Of a stretch of DNA of 13,602 nucleotides, positions 5,886 to 13,373 are shown one piece after another; the first letter of the stretch is position 1; the number at the start of each line of letters is the position of its first letter. The DNA is from Candidatus Zhuqueibacterota bacterium 4484_87. Its GTDB lineage: Bacteria; Zhuqueibacterota; Zhuqueibacteria; Thermofontimicrobiales; Thermofontimicrobiaceae. Location of the stretch: NCBI GenBank assembly GCA_002085355.1, contig NATN01000070.1:1-13602 (forward strand), read 5' to 3'. A program made the position numbers and the translations under genes. The notes under the pieces were generated by a model. That model was not told the DNA's origin. It worked only from the letters and a program-made list of their open reading frames with translations, and did no database searches.

Positions 5886-7034
5886 ATGAAAACTTTTTCT
5901 TTTAACCAGCGATTTTTTCTCTTACTGATCATATTTTTAAGCCTGATTTCATTTTTATTTGCACAAACAAGAATTCAGGATTTTAAAATTAAGATCGGTA
6001 TTCTCCCATGCGGAAAGAATAATGCCATCACTGATGTTAGCGGTGTATCAGTCGGACATTCCACTGTGATTTCAGGAAATGATATTCGCACCGGAGTCAC
6101 TGTGATTCTCCCACACTCAGGCAATCTTTTTCAGGAAAAAGTTCCAGCAGCGATTTACGTGGGTAACGGCTTCGGAAAACTTGTTGGCGTCACACAAGTG
6201 GAAGAATTGGGCTACATCGAGACTCCCATTGCTCTGACGAACACTTTGAATGTCTTTCGAGTTGCTGATGCCATTATCGATTACATGTTGACTTTGCCGG
6301 GCAATGAAAATATCCGTTCCATTAATCCGGTAGTAGGCGAAACGAATGACGGTTATCTAAACAATATTCAAAAGCGAGCTGTCAACCGCGATCACGTTTT
6401 TCAGGCAATTCAATCGGCAAGATCGGGAAAAATACGCGAAGGATCGATTGGCGCCGGGACAGGAACAATTTGCTTTGGCTTCAAAGGTGGCATTGGAACG
6501 TCATCCCGTAAATTGCCGCAAAACCGCGGTGGCTATACAGTTGGAGCTTTAGTCCAGACAAATTTCGGCGGAGTGCTCAACATTAACGGCGCGCCGGTTG
6601 GGCAGGAGCTTGGAAAATATTATATGAAATCTGATTTACAAGCCGGTGGTTCGTGCATGATCGTCATTGCCACGGATGCGCCTCTCTCCCACCGCAATCT
6701 CCGACGGCTCGCGAAACGCGCAATTCTTGGGCTCGCCCGCACCGGCGGCTTTTGCTCAAATGGCAGCGGCGATTACGTGATTGCATTTTCAACAGCTCCA
6801 AATTGCCGCATTCGGAATAGTAACCAAAACACAGAAAAATTATCATCATTACTTGGCAACAATGCGATGTCCCCCCTTTTCCTGGCAACTGTTGAAGCCA
6901 CACAGGAGGCAATTTACAATTCACTTTTTGCTGCAACTGATGTTCAGGGATATCGCGGTCACAAAATCAATGCAATTCCTTTGGAAAAAGTCCTGGAAAT
7001 TTGCAAAAAATACAACGTGATTCAAGAAAATTGA
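5886..7034 (+). CDS. Exported DmpA-type aminopeptidase (peptidase family S58, P1 family)
   Basis: This 382-residue Ntn-fold peptidase is related to Ochrobactrum DmpA, a D-/L-aminopeptidase, and to bacterial beta-peptidyl aminopeptidases. A signal peptide (1-26: basic start, hydrophobic core, cleavage after FLFA) predicts export. Family motifs are ITDVSGVSVGHST (48-60), TGVTVILP (69-76), VVGETNDGYLN (149-159), GAGTGTICFGFKGGIGTSSR (189-208), and AGGSCMIVIATDAPL (253-267). In DmpA the precursor cleaves itself before a serine that becomes the N-terminal nucleophile; here that is Gly255-Ser256. Downstream, LARTGGFCSNGSGDYVIAFST matches the beta-subunit core. The ATG is chosen for the signal peptide and TAGGTCAGG upstream. 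The gene stands alone: the 6S-like RNA promoter diverges on its left and a promoter for nfeD lies on its right. The substrate is probably short peptides with D-, beta- or small L-residues at the N terminus, but this is not determined by sequence. Confidence 0.9.
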   Translation: MKTFSFNQRFFLLLIIFLSLISFLFAQTRIQDFKIKIGILPCGKNNAITDVSGVSVGHSTVISGNDIRTGVTVILPHSGNLFQEKVPAAIYVGNGFGKLVGVTQVEELGYIETPIALTNTLNVFRVADAIIDYMLTLPGNENIRSINPVVGETNDGYLNNIQKRAVNRDHVFQAIQSARSGKIREGSIGAGTGTICFGFKGGIGTSSRKLPQNRGGYTVGALVQTNFGGVLNINGAPVGQELGKYYMKSDLQAGGSCMIVIATDAPLSHRNLRRLAKRAILGLARTGGFCSNGSGDYVIAFSTAPNCRIRNSNQNTEKLSSLLGNNAMSPLFLATVEATQEAIYNSLFAATDVQGYRGHKINAIPLEKVLEICKKYNVIQEN

Positions 7035-7073
7035 AATAAGCCACTGCTGAAGTCAATAAAATAAAAAAAGTGC

Positions 7074-7102
7074 TTGCGTATTCCAATATATCTCAATATA
7101 TT
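7074..7102 (+). promoter_or_regulatory. Putative promoter of the nfeD-slipin operon
   Basis: TTGCGT (7074-7079), a 17-nt spacer, and TATATT (7097-7102), in the 109-nt gap before nfeD. Predicted start is near 7109, leaving a leader of about 35 nt. The -10 hexamer and spacing equal those of the promoter before the GH172 gene. Confidence 0.5.
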
Positions 7103-7143
7103 AACAGGTGTAAATACATTTGAATAATTAAACGGCGGTTACC

Positions 7144-8445
7144 ATGCTTAAATTTATCAGGAAATATTTCTGGCTTTCGTTTTTGGGAATTTTCATTTTT
7201 GGCAGCTTGTTGTTCGCTGAGGAGCGTCCACAGGTTGATTTAATTCGTATTCAAGGCGGCACAGTAAACCCCATTTCTGCGGAGTTCATTATTGAATCCA
7301 TTGAAAAAGCAGAAAATAATAAATCCGAATGCATCATAATTCAGTTGGATACTCCTGGCGGGCTGATCACGGCGACGCAGGATATTGTAAAAAAAGAACT
7401 GGGCGCAAATGTGCCTGTGATAGTTTTTGTCTATCCCTCTGGCTCCGGTGCTGTATCTGCAGGGACATCCATCACCATCGCTGCACATTTCGCAGTTATG
7501 GCGCCCGGGACCAACATCGGGGCAGCGCATCCTGTCGGAGCCGGAAAAACTGATACCAGCGATGTGGGCGTGCAAAAAGCGACCAACTGGTGGGCCACAT
7601 TCAACCGCTCCGTCGCTGAAAAACGAGGCCGCAATGCTGATTGGCTTGAAAAAGCAGTACGGGAAAGCGAATCGATCACGGAAAGAGAAGCTTTGGAAAA
7701 AAATGTAATCGATTTTGTTGCCAAAAACATAGATGATCTGCTGGAAAAATTAGATGGCAAAGAAGCAAAGCTGGACACAGGTTCTGTGATTTTGCACACT
7801 AAAAATGCTATTGTGAATGAATACCGGGCAAATCTCCGCTTCAAAATTCTGGACTTGATCTCAAATCCTTCCACCGCATACATTTTGCTCATGCTGGGAT
7901 TGTTAGGCATGTACTTTGAACTTTCCAATCCAGGTGCTATTTTGCCAGGTGTGCTTGGCGGGATTTCTCTCATTCTGGCTTTTTTTGCCATGCAGCAATT
8001 ACCAATTAACGTAGCGGGAATTCTGCTGATCATTTTTGGCACCATTCTTTTTGTGTTAGAATTAAAAATTACAAGTTACGGAGTTTTGACAATCGGAGGA
8101 ATTATATCCATGCTATTAGGTTCACTCATGCTATTTCGAAGCACACCTTCCATAGGTGTCCATTTGCCAACTTCATTAGTATTCTCTGTGACCTTCGTGG
8201 TATCTGCTTTTTTTATCTTTGCGATTTGGATGGCGCTGCGCACCTATAAAAAACAGGTCACGACAGGGAAAGAAGGAATTATCGGCGAAGTCGGCGTTGC
8301 TGTGACACCAATTGCACCGGAAGGCCGCGTGCGAATCCATGGAGAATATTGGAACGCCACAAGCGAAGAAAAAATTAAAAAAAACGAGAAAGTAATCGTC
8401 AAGAGTGTAAACAAATTACAATTAATCGTCAAAAAATATAACTAA
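7144..8445 (+). CDS. nfeD: NfeD-family membrane-bound ClpP-class serine protease
   Basis: This 433-residue full-length NfeD has a signal peptide or signal anchor (about 1-25), then a ClpP-like protease domain (31-205). In it, LDTPGG (69-73) forms the oxyanion region. Ser105 in SGAVSAGT is the expected nucleophile, and Lys145 in QKATNWW, 40 residues later, is the general base, close to the Ser97/Lys138 pair of the archaeal homologue PH1510. About five transmembrane helices follow (roughly 245-258, 265-282, 288-306, 312-331, 345-365). A C-terminal OB-fold NfeD domain (375-432, GKEGIIGEVGVAVTPI onward) ends the protein. The archaeal enzyme cleaves the C-terminal hydrophobic part of its partner stomatin, and the slipin gene begins 14 nt downstream. 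Together they are thought to act in membrane quality control. Confidence 0.93.
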   Translation: MLKFIRKYFWLSFLGIFIFGSLLFAEERPQVDLIRIQGGTVNPISAEFIIESIEKAENNKSECIIIQLDTPGGLITATQDIVKKELGANVPVIVFVYPSGSGAVSAGTSITIAAHFAVMAPGTNIGAAHPVGAGKTDTSDVGVQKATNWWATFNRSVAEKRGRNADWLEKAVRESESITEREALEKNVIDFVAKNIDDLLEKLDGKEAKLDTGSVILHTKNAIVNEYRANLRFKILDLISNPSTAYILLMLGLLGMYFELSNPGAILPGVLGGISLILAFFAMQQLPINVAGILLIIFGTILFVLELKITSYGVLTIGGIISMLLGSLMLFRSTPSIGVHLPTSLVFSVTFVVSAFFIFAIWMALRTYKKQVTTGKEGIIGEVGVAVTPIAPEGRVRIHGEYWNATSEEKIKKNEKVIVKSVNKLQLIVKKYN

Positions 8446-8459
8446 ACAGGAGGTTCCCC

Positions 8460-9215
8460 ATGCAAGGAATTGTTGCCATAATTATTTTTGTATTGTTTTT
8501 GCTCATGAGCGCCATTCGTATTTTCAAAGAATACGAACGCGGCGTGATCTTCCGCCTGGGACGATTAGTTGGCACAAAAGGCCCCGGATTAGTATTGATC
8601 GTCCCGATTATCGATAAAGTCGTCAAAGTCGGACTCCGAACTATCGCCATGGATGTGCCGCCGCAGGATGTCATTACCAAAGACAATGTATCGGTAAAAG
8701 TAAATGCAGTTCTCTACTTTCGGGTTATTGACCCCGCAAAAGCGGTCGTTGAAGTGGAAGATTATCTTTTCGCAACATCTCAGTTGGCTCAAACCACACT
8801 GCGAAGTATTTTGGGCCAGGCAGAATTGGACGAGCTTCTTTCCGAACGGGAAAAAATCAATCAGGATTTGCAATCAATAATCGATCATCAGACAGATCCC
8901 TGGGGCATTAAAGTATCCCTGGTCGAAGTGAAACACGTCGATCTCCCGCAGGAAATGCAGCGCGCTATGGCGAGACAGGCAGAAGCGGAACGTGAACGCC
9001 GGGCGAAAATCATTCATGCCGAAGGTGAATTTCAGGCTTCTCAGAAGTTAGCTGACGCTGCCGGCGTTATCGCAAAAGAGCCCATGTCCATGCAGCTCCG
9101 TTTTCTGCAAACTTTGACTGAAATTGCATCAGAAAACAATTCCACGACCATTTTTCCACTGCCGATTGAATTGTTCAAACCATTTATCGATGCAATGAAC
9201 AAAAAAGACAAATAG
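8460..9215 (+). CDS. Slipin / stomatin-like SPFH-domain membrane protein
   Basis: A protein of 251 residues. One N-terminal membrane segment (2-19) is followed by FKEYERGVIFRLGRL (22-36) and GPGLVLIVPIIDKV (41-54), the hallmark start of the SPFH/band-7 domain. The domain runs through MDVPPQDVITKDNVSVKVNA (64-83) and LRSILGQAELDELLSER (114-130) to about 165. A charged helix of EAERERRAKIIHAEGE type (175-190) forms the oligomerisation coiled coil. The C terminus (FPLPIELFKPF, 232-242) is the hydrophobic type that NfeD proteases clip in archaea. AGGAGG (8448-8453) sits six bases before the ATG and 14 nt separate it from nfeD, so the two are one operon. It probably forms ring or microdomain assemblies at the inner membrane. 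Downstream is a strong terminator. Confidence 0.93.
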   Translation: MQGIVAIIIFVLFLLMSAIRIFKEYERGVIFRLGRLVGTKGPGLVLIVPIIDKVVKVGLRTIAMDVPPQDVITKDNVSVKVNAVLYFRVIDPAKAVVEVEDYLFATSQLAQTTLRSILGQAELDELLSEREKINQDLQSIIDHQTDPWGIKVSLVEVKHVDLPQEMQRAMARQAEAERERRAKIIHAEGEFQASQKLADAAGVIAKEPMSMQLRFLQTLTEIASENNSTTIFPLPIELFKPFIDAMNKKDK

Positions 9216-9246
9216 TTTTTGGATGCAACAAAATATTAGTGATCGT

Positions 9247-9277
9247 AAAAAGCGAGTTCTCGGACTCGCTTTTTGTT
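9247..9277 (+). terminator. Intrinsic terminator of the nfeD-slipin operon
   Basis: AGCGAGT (9251-9257) pairs with ACTCGCT (9264-9270) around a TCTCGG loop. AAAA/TTTT flanks extend the stem to 11 bp and provide the U-tract. The next gene begins 24 nt later without a visible promoter, which repeats the arrangement seen before nagA. Confidence 0.85.
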
Positions 9278-9300
9278 AATTTACGGAGAATCAACAATAA

Positions 9301-10440
9301 ATGAGAACAAAAAAGCTATTTTGGGAACAGCCAGATACTATTGAATTTCCAGCAAAAGTATTATCAGCCACACCGTCGGCGGACAATTTTGCCATCACAA
9401 TTCCGGTAATTGACGTCATTGAAACGGAAAATGAAATTTTGCACATCTTGCCCGAACAAATTTCTGCAGGAAGCATCACCGGCAAAATCGACTGGGAACG
9501 GCGCTTTGATTTCATGCAGCAACACACAGCTTTTCACATACTGGCACAAAGTTTTCTGCGCGTCGCTGGTAAAAAAACGCTCTCCTCTCACTTGGGCGAA
9601 GTTACTTCGACAATTGACTTAGAAGCTTCCCAAATTTCTGACGATGAAATTGGGCAAGTGGAAGCGCTGGCAAACAGGATTTGTTTTGAGAACAGAAAAG
9701 TAAATCAATTCTTTGTCAATAAAAATGAATTGGACAACTATCCTTTGCGCGTCATGCCAACAAAAGGAGAAAGAATCCGACTGGTGGAAATCGAAAATTT
9801 CGATATTGATCCCTGCGGCGGCACACACGTCAACTTCACTGCTCAAGTAGGGATTATAAAAATTTTAAGCCAGGAAAAAATTCGCGGCAATATTCGGCTG
9901 ACATTTGTAGCCGGAAAGCGAGCGTTGGCTGACTACCAACGTAAATGGCAAATTTTGAAAAAACTGTCAACACAATGGACAGAAGCAGAGGATAAATTGG
10001 TTGATAGATTTGACAAATTGCAGTCAGAGCAAAAAGAGCTTTTGAAAATAAAGAAAAAATATATCGACTCCTTGATCTCCCGTGAAGCCGATGAACTGAT
10101 CGCCCACACTCGCCAAGAAAATTCCCGATTGCTGACAAGACTTTTTGAAGACAGAGAAGTTCGGGAAATAAGAGATTTAGCAAAAACCGTCACAAACAGG
10201 GATGACTTGCTCGTCATTTTTGGAATAAAAAACATCCGCAGCAATCTCATCATTGCCTGCAGCGAAAAAAGCGGATTTGATCTGCGAAAACTCGCACCGG
10301 CGGTAAGAGAAAACATCAACGCAAATGGCGGCGGCAGACCCAATTTTATCGAGTTTGGCGGCATCCCGCCGGAAAAGCTGGAAAAATCATTTCCCCAAAT
10401 AATCGAATTATTAAGTCACAGAATCAAAAAAAACCAGTGA
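9301..10440 (+). CDS. Stand-alone alanyl-tRNA editing protein (AlaX-L type, with DHHA1 domain)
   Basis: This 379-residue protein resembles the C-terminal two thirds of alanyl-tRNA synthetase without the aminoacylation part. Such AlaX-L proteins hydrolyse Ser-tRNA(Ala), and sometimes Gly-tRNA(Ala), in trans. After an N-terminal beta domain (1-62), the editing site shows the four metal ligands: His75 and His79 in QQHTAFH, Cys172 in DPCGGTHV, and His176. A charged helical linker (about 205-300) leads to a DHHA1 domain whose glycine-rich loop NANGGGRP is at 340-347. No class II synthetase motifs or KMSKS-type sites are present. The ATG at 9301 has GGAG at 9285-9288, a long 12-nt spacing. It lies directly after the slipin terminator and converges with the minus-strand GGT-like gene, 21 nt from its stop. 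Stand-alone function is well supported by the intact ligands. Confidence 0.9.
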   Translation: MRTKKLFWEQPDTIEFPAKVLSATPSADNFAITIPVIDVIETENEILHILPEQISAGSITGKIDWERRFDFMQQHTAFHILAQSFLRVAGKKTLSSHLGEVTSTIDLEASQISDDEIGQVEALANRICFENRKVNQFFVNKNELDNYPLRVMPTKGERIRLVEIENFDIDPCGGTHVNFTAQVGIIKILSQEKIRGNIRLTFVAGKRALADYQRKWQILKKLSTQWTEAEDKLVDRFDKLQSEQKELLKIKKKYIDSLISREADELIAHTRQENSRLLTRLFEDREVREIRDLAKTVTNRDDLLVIFGIKNIRSNLIIACSEKSGFDLRKLAPAVRENINANGGGRPNFIEFGGIPPEKLEKSFPQIIELLSHRIKKNQ

Positions 10441-10461
10441 TAAATGACAACGGGAACGGAT

Positions 10462-12111
10462 TTAATGATTCAGATAAATTACACCTTCGCGACGCACATC
10501 GTTGACTGCTCGATATTGATGCTGTGTCTCATCCCAATAGATGAGTTGGCAGTTGCCAAAATAAATATCATAAAAAGTCTTGAGTTCAATGTCATAGCCT
10601 CTGTTTTTCAAATATTCCATAGCTTGAGCAGAAAATCGAGATTCCATTTCAATTAAATTTTTTGATAAATTAAAATGAAAACGCGGCATTTTGGCAAGCT
10701 CCGCCGGATCTGTTTTATTTGAATGGAAATAATAAATCATTCGTGCAAAAGTGATGATATTTCTGCTCGCGCCATTGGCTCCCAAAAACAAAACAGGACG
10801 ATTATTTTGCAAAACTATCACCGGCGTAAGCCAGCTATATGGTTTTGCGCCTGGTTTCGCACTATTGGGAACGCCCGCAAGCGGTGCAAATGAATTCATG
10901 CTATTGTTGAAAAGTATCCCGCTTCTCTCCACCATCAATTTTGAGCCGAAGTAATCATTGAGACTGACATTGATAATAACGCTATTTTTTCCATCATCCA
11001 CAATTGCGATGGTTGCTGCCCCCTGCCCTTCGTGAAAAATCAACGGAGCAAAAAATTTCTGGTCAATTTCCCTTTTTCTTTTCTGTGACGGCTTAACTGC
11101 GTCCAGGAATGCTTGTTGCTCGACGACAGAAATGTTCTCCTTCCCCGACAAAAACTTACCCACTAACGCTGCGGCCTTTTGATAATTCTCAACAAAAAAT
11201 GCAATATCTTCACCACTGTCAATGGCAAATGAATCTGTAGTTGTCGTTTCCATTTGTTTCATCATTGCCAGCAGAGTCAAACCGCCGACATTGGGCAAAG
11301 GAGCAGCAGTAATCTTTAAATCGCGAAACTGAATAGCAAGCGCTTGTTTCTCTTCCGAACTGTAATTGTAAAAATCAGTTGCTCCGATAATGCTGTGCTC
11401 TTCCTGCAAATAACGACTCATCCGGTCTGCCAGGCTGCCGCGATAAAATACCGCACTGCCTCTTTCAGAGATTTTTTTCAGAGAACCTGCCAGGTCAGGG
11501 AAAGTTAAAATTGTTCCGGTTTCCGGCGGGACCCACTCCGGAAAGAAATATGAAAAAGCCGCCGAATTTCCCATTATTTTATCGTAAAATTTCACCAACA
11601 TTTCATGAAACGGCTGGCTGGCAGGAAATCCTTTTTCCGCCAGTTCAATCGCCGGTTCAGCGACCGCCTCCCATGACAAAGCGCCATATTTTTTTATCGC
11701 CTTCTCTGCGCCAGCCAGAATCCCGGGGACGCAGGGGGCAAGTTTGCCTGTAGAAGTGTAAAAATCGAAATCACCCGGGGCGCGATAAAAAAGTCTCGGA
11801 TCAATTGAGAGGGGCGCTGCCCCCTGGGAATCAATGACAATGGGGAATTGTGAGTCTTTTTGAAAAATCAAAAATGTAGCGTTTGCTCCCAGACCGGTAG
11901 AGAATGGTTCCACAACTGCCAGCGTCAACAATGCAGCAACTCCGGCATCGACAGCGTTGCCTCCCGATTTTATAATTTGCTCTGCTGTTTGTCTGGCAAG
12001 AGAATCGGCAATGGCAATTTCATTCTGCGCCTTTGCTTGAAAAGGGTAATTTATAAATATCAAAAATAAAGCAAACGTACAAAGCATAAACTTTGAAATA
12101 AACTTCATCAT
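10462..12111 (-). CDS. Divergent gamma-glutamyltransferase-family protein lacking the catalytic threonine
   Basis: A 549-residue protein of GGT fold with a signal peptide (about 1-28, ending AKA). GGT landmarks: SGGNAVDAGVAALLTLAVVEP (49-69), LAPCVPGILAGAEKAIKKYG (124-143), PLPNVGG where GGT has PPPSSGG (271-277), FGSKL...GILFNNSMNSF (388-408), and GANGASR (444-450). True GGTs self-cleave before a threonine (T391 in E. coli, in TTHYSVVD). Here the aligned segment is AATIAIVD (365-372), so the nucleophile is Ala365. The codons (GCA GCA ACC, ending near 11011) confirm this. Glutamate-binding positions also differ: Gln96 for Arg114, Ser404 for Gln430, Ser407 for Asp433, Trp428 for Ser463. It is therefore probably not a glutamyl transferase: either a binding or structural protein, or an Ntn-like enzyme with other chemistry (Thr367 is the nearest candidate). 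The ATG at 12111 is preferred over 12117 because GAGGG (12123-12119) is then seven bases upstream. The frame is intact over 549 codons, so it is not a decaying gene. Confidence 0.85.
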   Translation of the reverse strand: MMKFISKFMLCTFALFLIFINYPFQAKAQNEIAIADSLARQTAEQIIKSGGNAVDAGVAALLTLAVVEPFSTGLGANATFLIFQKDSQFPIVIDSQGAAPLSIDPRLFYRAPGDFDFYTSTGKLAPCVPGILAGAEKAIKKYGALSWEAVAEPAIELAEKGFPASQPFHEMLVKFYDKIMGNSAAFSYFFPEWVPPETGTILTFPDLAGSLKKISERGSAVFYRGSLADRMSRYLQEEHSIIGATDFYNYSSEEKQALAIQFRDLKITAAPLPNVGGLTLLAMMKQMETTTTDSFAIDSGEDIAFFVENYQKAAALVGKFLSGKENISVVEQQAFLDAVKPSQKRKREIDQKFFAPLIFHEGQGAATIAIVDDGKNSVIINVSLNDYFGSKLMVERSGILFNNSMNSFAPLAGVPNSAKPGAKPYSWLTPVIVLQNNRPVLFLGANGASRNIITFARMIYYFHSNKTDPAELAKMPRFHFNLSKNLIEMESRFSAQAMEYLKNRGYDIELKTFYDIYFGNCQLIYWDETQHQYRAVNDVRREGVIYLNH

Positions 12112-12163
12112 CTTCATTCCCTCAGATTAAACAAAAATACTGCATCTACACTTAAAGACAAAA

Positions 12164-12193
12164 ATTATGCCCAAAAGTTTCACTGTTTCACAA
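12164..12193 (-). promoter_or_regulatory. Putative promoter of the GGT-like gene
   Basis: On the minus strand TTGTGA (12193-12188), an 18-nt spacer, and CATAAT (12169-12164). Predicted start near 12157 gives a leader of about 45 nt. It suggests the GGT-like gene can be expressed apart from the racemase upstream. Confidence 0.4.
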
Positions 12194-12223
12194 AATCAGG
12201 GACACCGCATTTCCATCTTTTTC

Positions 12224-12305
12224 AAAAAAAAAGCCACGAACACACGAAAACGTATTTTACAAGCTTTGCGCTTTCGCAATGGGCTCATGGCTTCCCTGTG
12301 GGAAG
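12224..12305 (-). terminator. Possible terminator region after the racemase-like gene
   Basis: On the minus strand CTTCCC-ACA-GGGAAG (12305-12291) is followed by a TTGCG-AAAG-CGCAA hairpin (12279-12266). An outer pairing, AAGCCA (12293-12288) with TGGCTT (12236-12231), then runs straight into nine T residues (12232-12224). The layout ends transcription of the racemase operon plausibly, but the outer stem is only 6 bp and spans 51 nt. The plus-strand text GCCACGAACACACGAA (12233-12248) resembles intergenic repeat families seen in other genomes, so this may be a dispersed repeat. Confidence 0.35.
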
Positions 12306-12335
12306 TTTCCCTTTCTATTTTCTGAAAAAGTCCGG

Positions 12336-13358
12336 CTATTTCCCCGGTAGATCAAATTTGGGATCGAACAAATCCGGATCAAAAGTGTAGCTCTGCAGTG
12401 CATCAGCCGTCATCGGGGAGACAGCACGCAGCAATCCGTCCAAAGAATCCTTTTTCTTTTGGGAAATCTTTACTCGTGACACAACTTCAACCGTGACTTT
12501 CGTGCTGTCGTTGCGATGCAGATAGGGCTTTTGAAACATGAAATCCGACATGCGCGGATTGGGATCAATTATGTGGATTCCCGGATAGTCGTTTTCAGCA
12601 AAGACTTCCTGAAAAACATCGATGGCATAGCCGTAATGGGTACAATTCAAGCTGGCAAAAAGAGGCGTTTCCGCTTTGACATGCGTCAGCGCTTTTTTCA
12701 CATATTTTTCGATATACCCCTTTGTTTCCTCACTATCAGTGCCGCGTTCAATGGCGCCGGCAAGCCTGTGGCATGCTTGTCCAATGATTTTCTCCGGAGC
12801 GTAGCCTCTTTTAATGAGCATTTTTTTATGCGTTTCAGCTCCGATTGTCGTTTTAGTAGCAAAAATAATCACGCTGTGATCAGGATGGGATTTGAAATAT
12901 TCATCCATCAAATCCACGCCGGTTTTGACAATTCCGATGACAGGGAAATCAACTTTTTTTGAGAAATCTGTTTTATCATACAAAACTGATAATGTATTGC
13001 AGGCAATGAGCAGCAAATCCGGGTCATACTTTTTCTTCATTGATTTTAATGCTATATCAAAAATCCTCACTTTTTCCGATTCGGAATCAAGGCTATTGTA
13101 GCCGCTTTTATTGTGAAACAACGCATTAAAAAATACGATTTTTGCATTGCGAAATACACCGCTATCTTTCAGTCGAGAGGCGACATCAGCAGCAACGGAA
13201 AGACCGCCGAGTCCGGAATCTGTCACTAAAATTGTTACGTCATTCTTATTCTCAAACATTTCCTTTACCAATTGTTCGTTTGTTTTCTTATGACCACAGT
13301 TAATTGTTGACAACAAAAGAAGTAAAAACAGCGTTAAAACTTGAATCATTCTTCTCAT
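12336..13358 (-). CDS. Exported Asp/Glu racemase-family protein (MurI-like), possible lipoprotein
   Basis: A 340-residue protein. Residues 41-265 match the cofactor-independent glutamate racemase fold: TDSGLGGLSV (46-55) for DSGVGGLSV, Cys120 in ACNTLSV, and Cys239 in LNCTHYGY with His241. Both catalytic cysteines of MurI are thus present. Unlike cytoplasmic MurI (about 265 residues) it starts with basic residues, a leucine-rich core and Cys21 (LSTINC-GHKK). This could be a lipoprotein site, though Thr at -3 is not the usual Leu; otherwise it is a cleavable or anchoring signal. A C-terminal extension of about 70 residues is unassigned. AGGAGG (13368-13363) is four bases before the ATG, and the gene starts 15 nt after a gamma-glutamyltransferase, so the two are co-transcribed. 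The role is probably interconversion of L- and D-Glu (or Asp) outside the cytoplasm, on products released by that enzyme. Activity is inferred. Confidence 0.82.
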   Translation of the reverse strand: MRRMIQVLTLFLLLLLSTINCGHKKTNEQLVKEMFENKNDVTILVTDSGLGGLSVAADVASRLKDSGVFRNAKIVFFNALFHNKSGYNSLDSESEKVRIFDIALKSMKKKYDPDLLLIACNTLSVLYDKTDFSKKVDFPVIGIVKTGVDLMDEYFKSHPDHSVIIFATKTTIGAETHKKMLIKRGYAPEKIIGQACHRLAGAIERGTDSEETKGYIEKYVKKALTHVKAETPLFASLNCTHYGYAIDVFQEVFAENDYPGIHIIDPNPRMSDFMFQKPYLHRNDSTKVTVEVVSRVKISQKKKDSLDGLLRAVSPMTADALQSYTFDPDLFDPKFDLPGK

Positions 13359-13373
13359 TTCGCCTCCTAAAAA

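Noticed and set aside
7431..8045. 204-codon open frame on the minus strand
   Set aside because: Antisense shadow of nfeD; serine- and arginine-rich low-complexity translation with no family features.
10444..10656. Small plus-strand open frame after the alanyl-tRNA editing gene
   Set aside because: Almost entirely antisense to the C-terminal part of the GGT-like gene, and its translation has no recognisable features.
12516..12962. 148-codon open frame on the plus strand
   Set aside because: Lies opposite the racemase catalytic region, which shows clear family motifs; no ribosome site or domain of its own.
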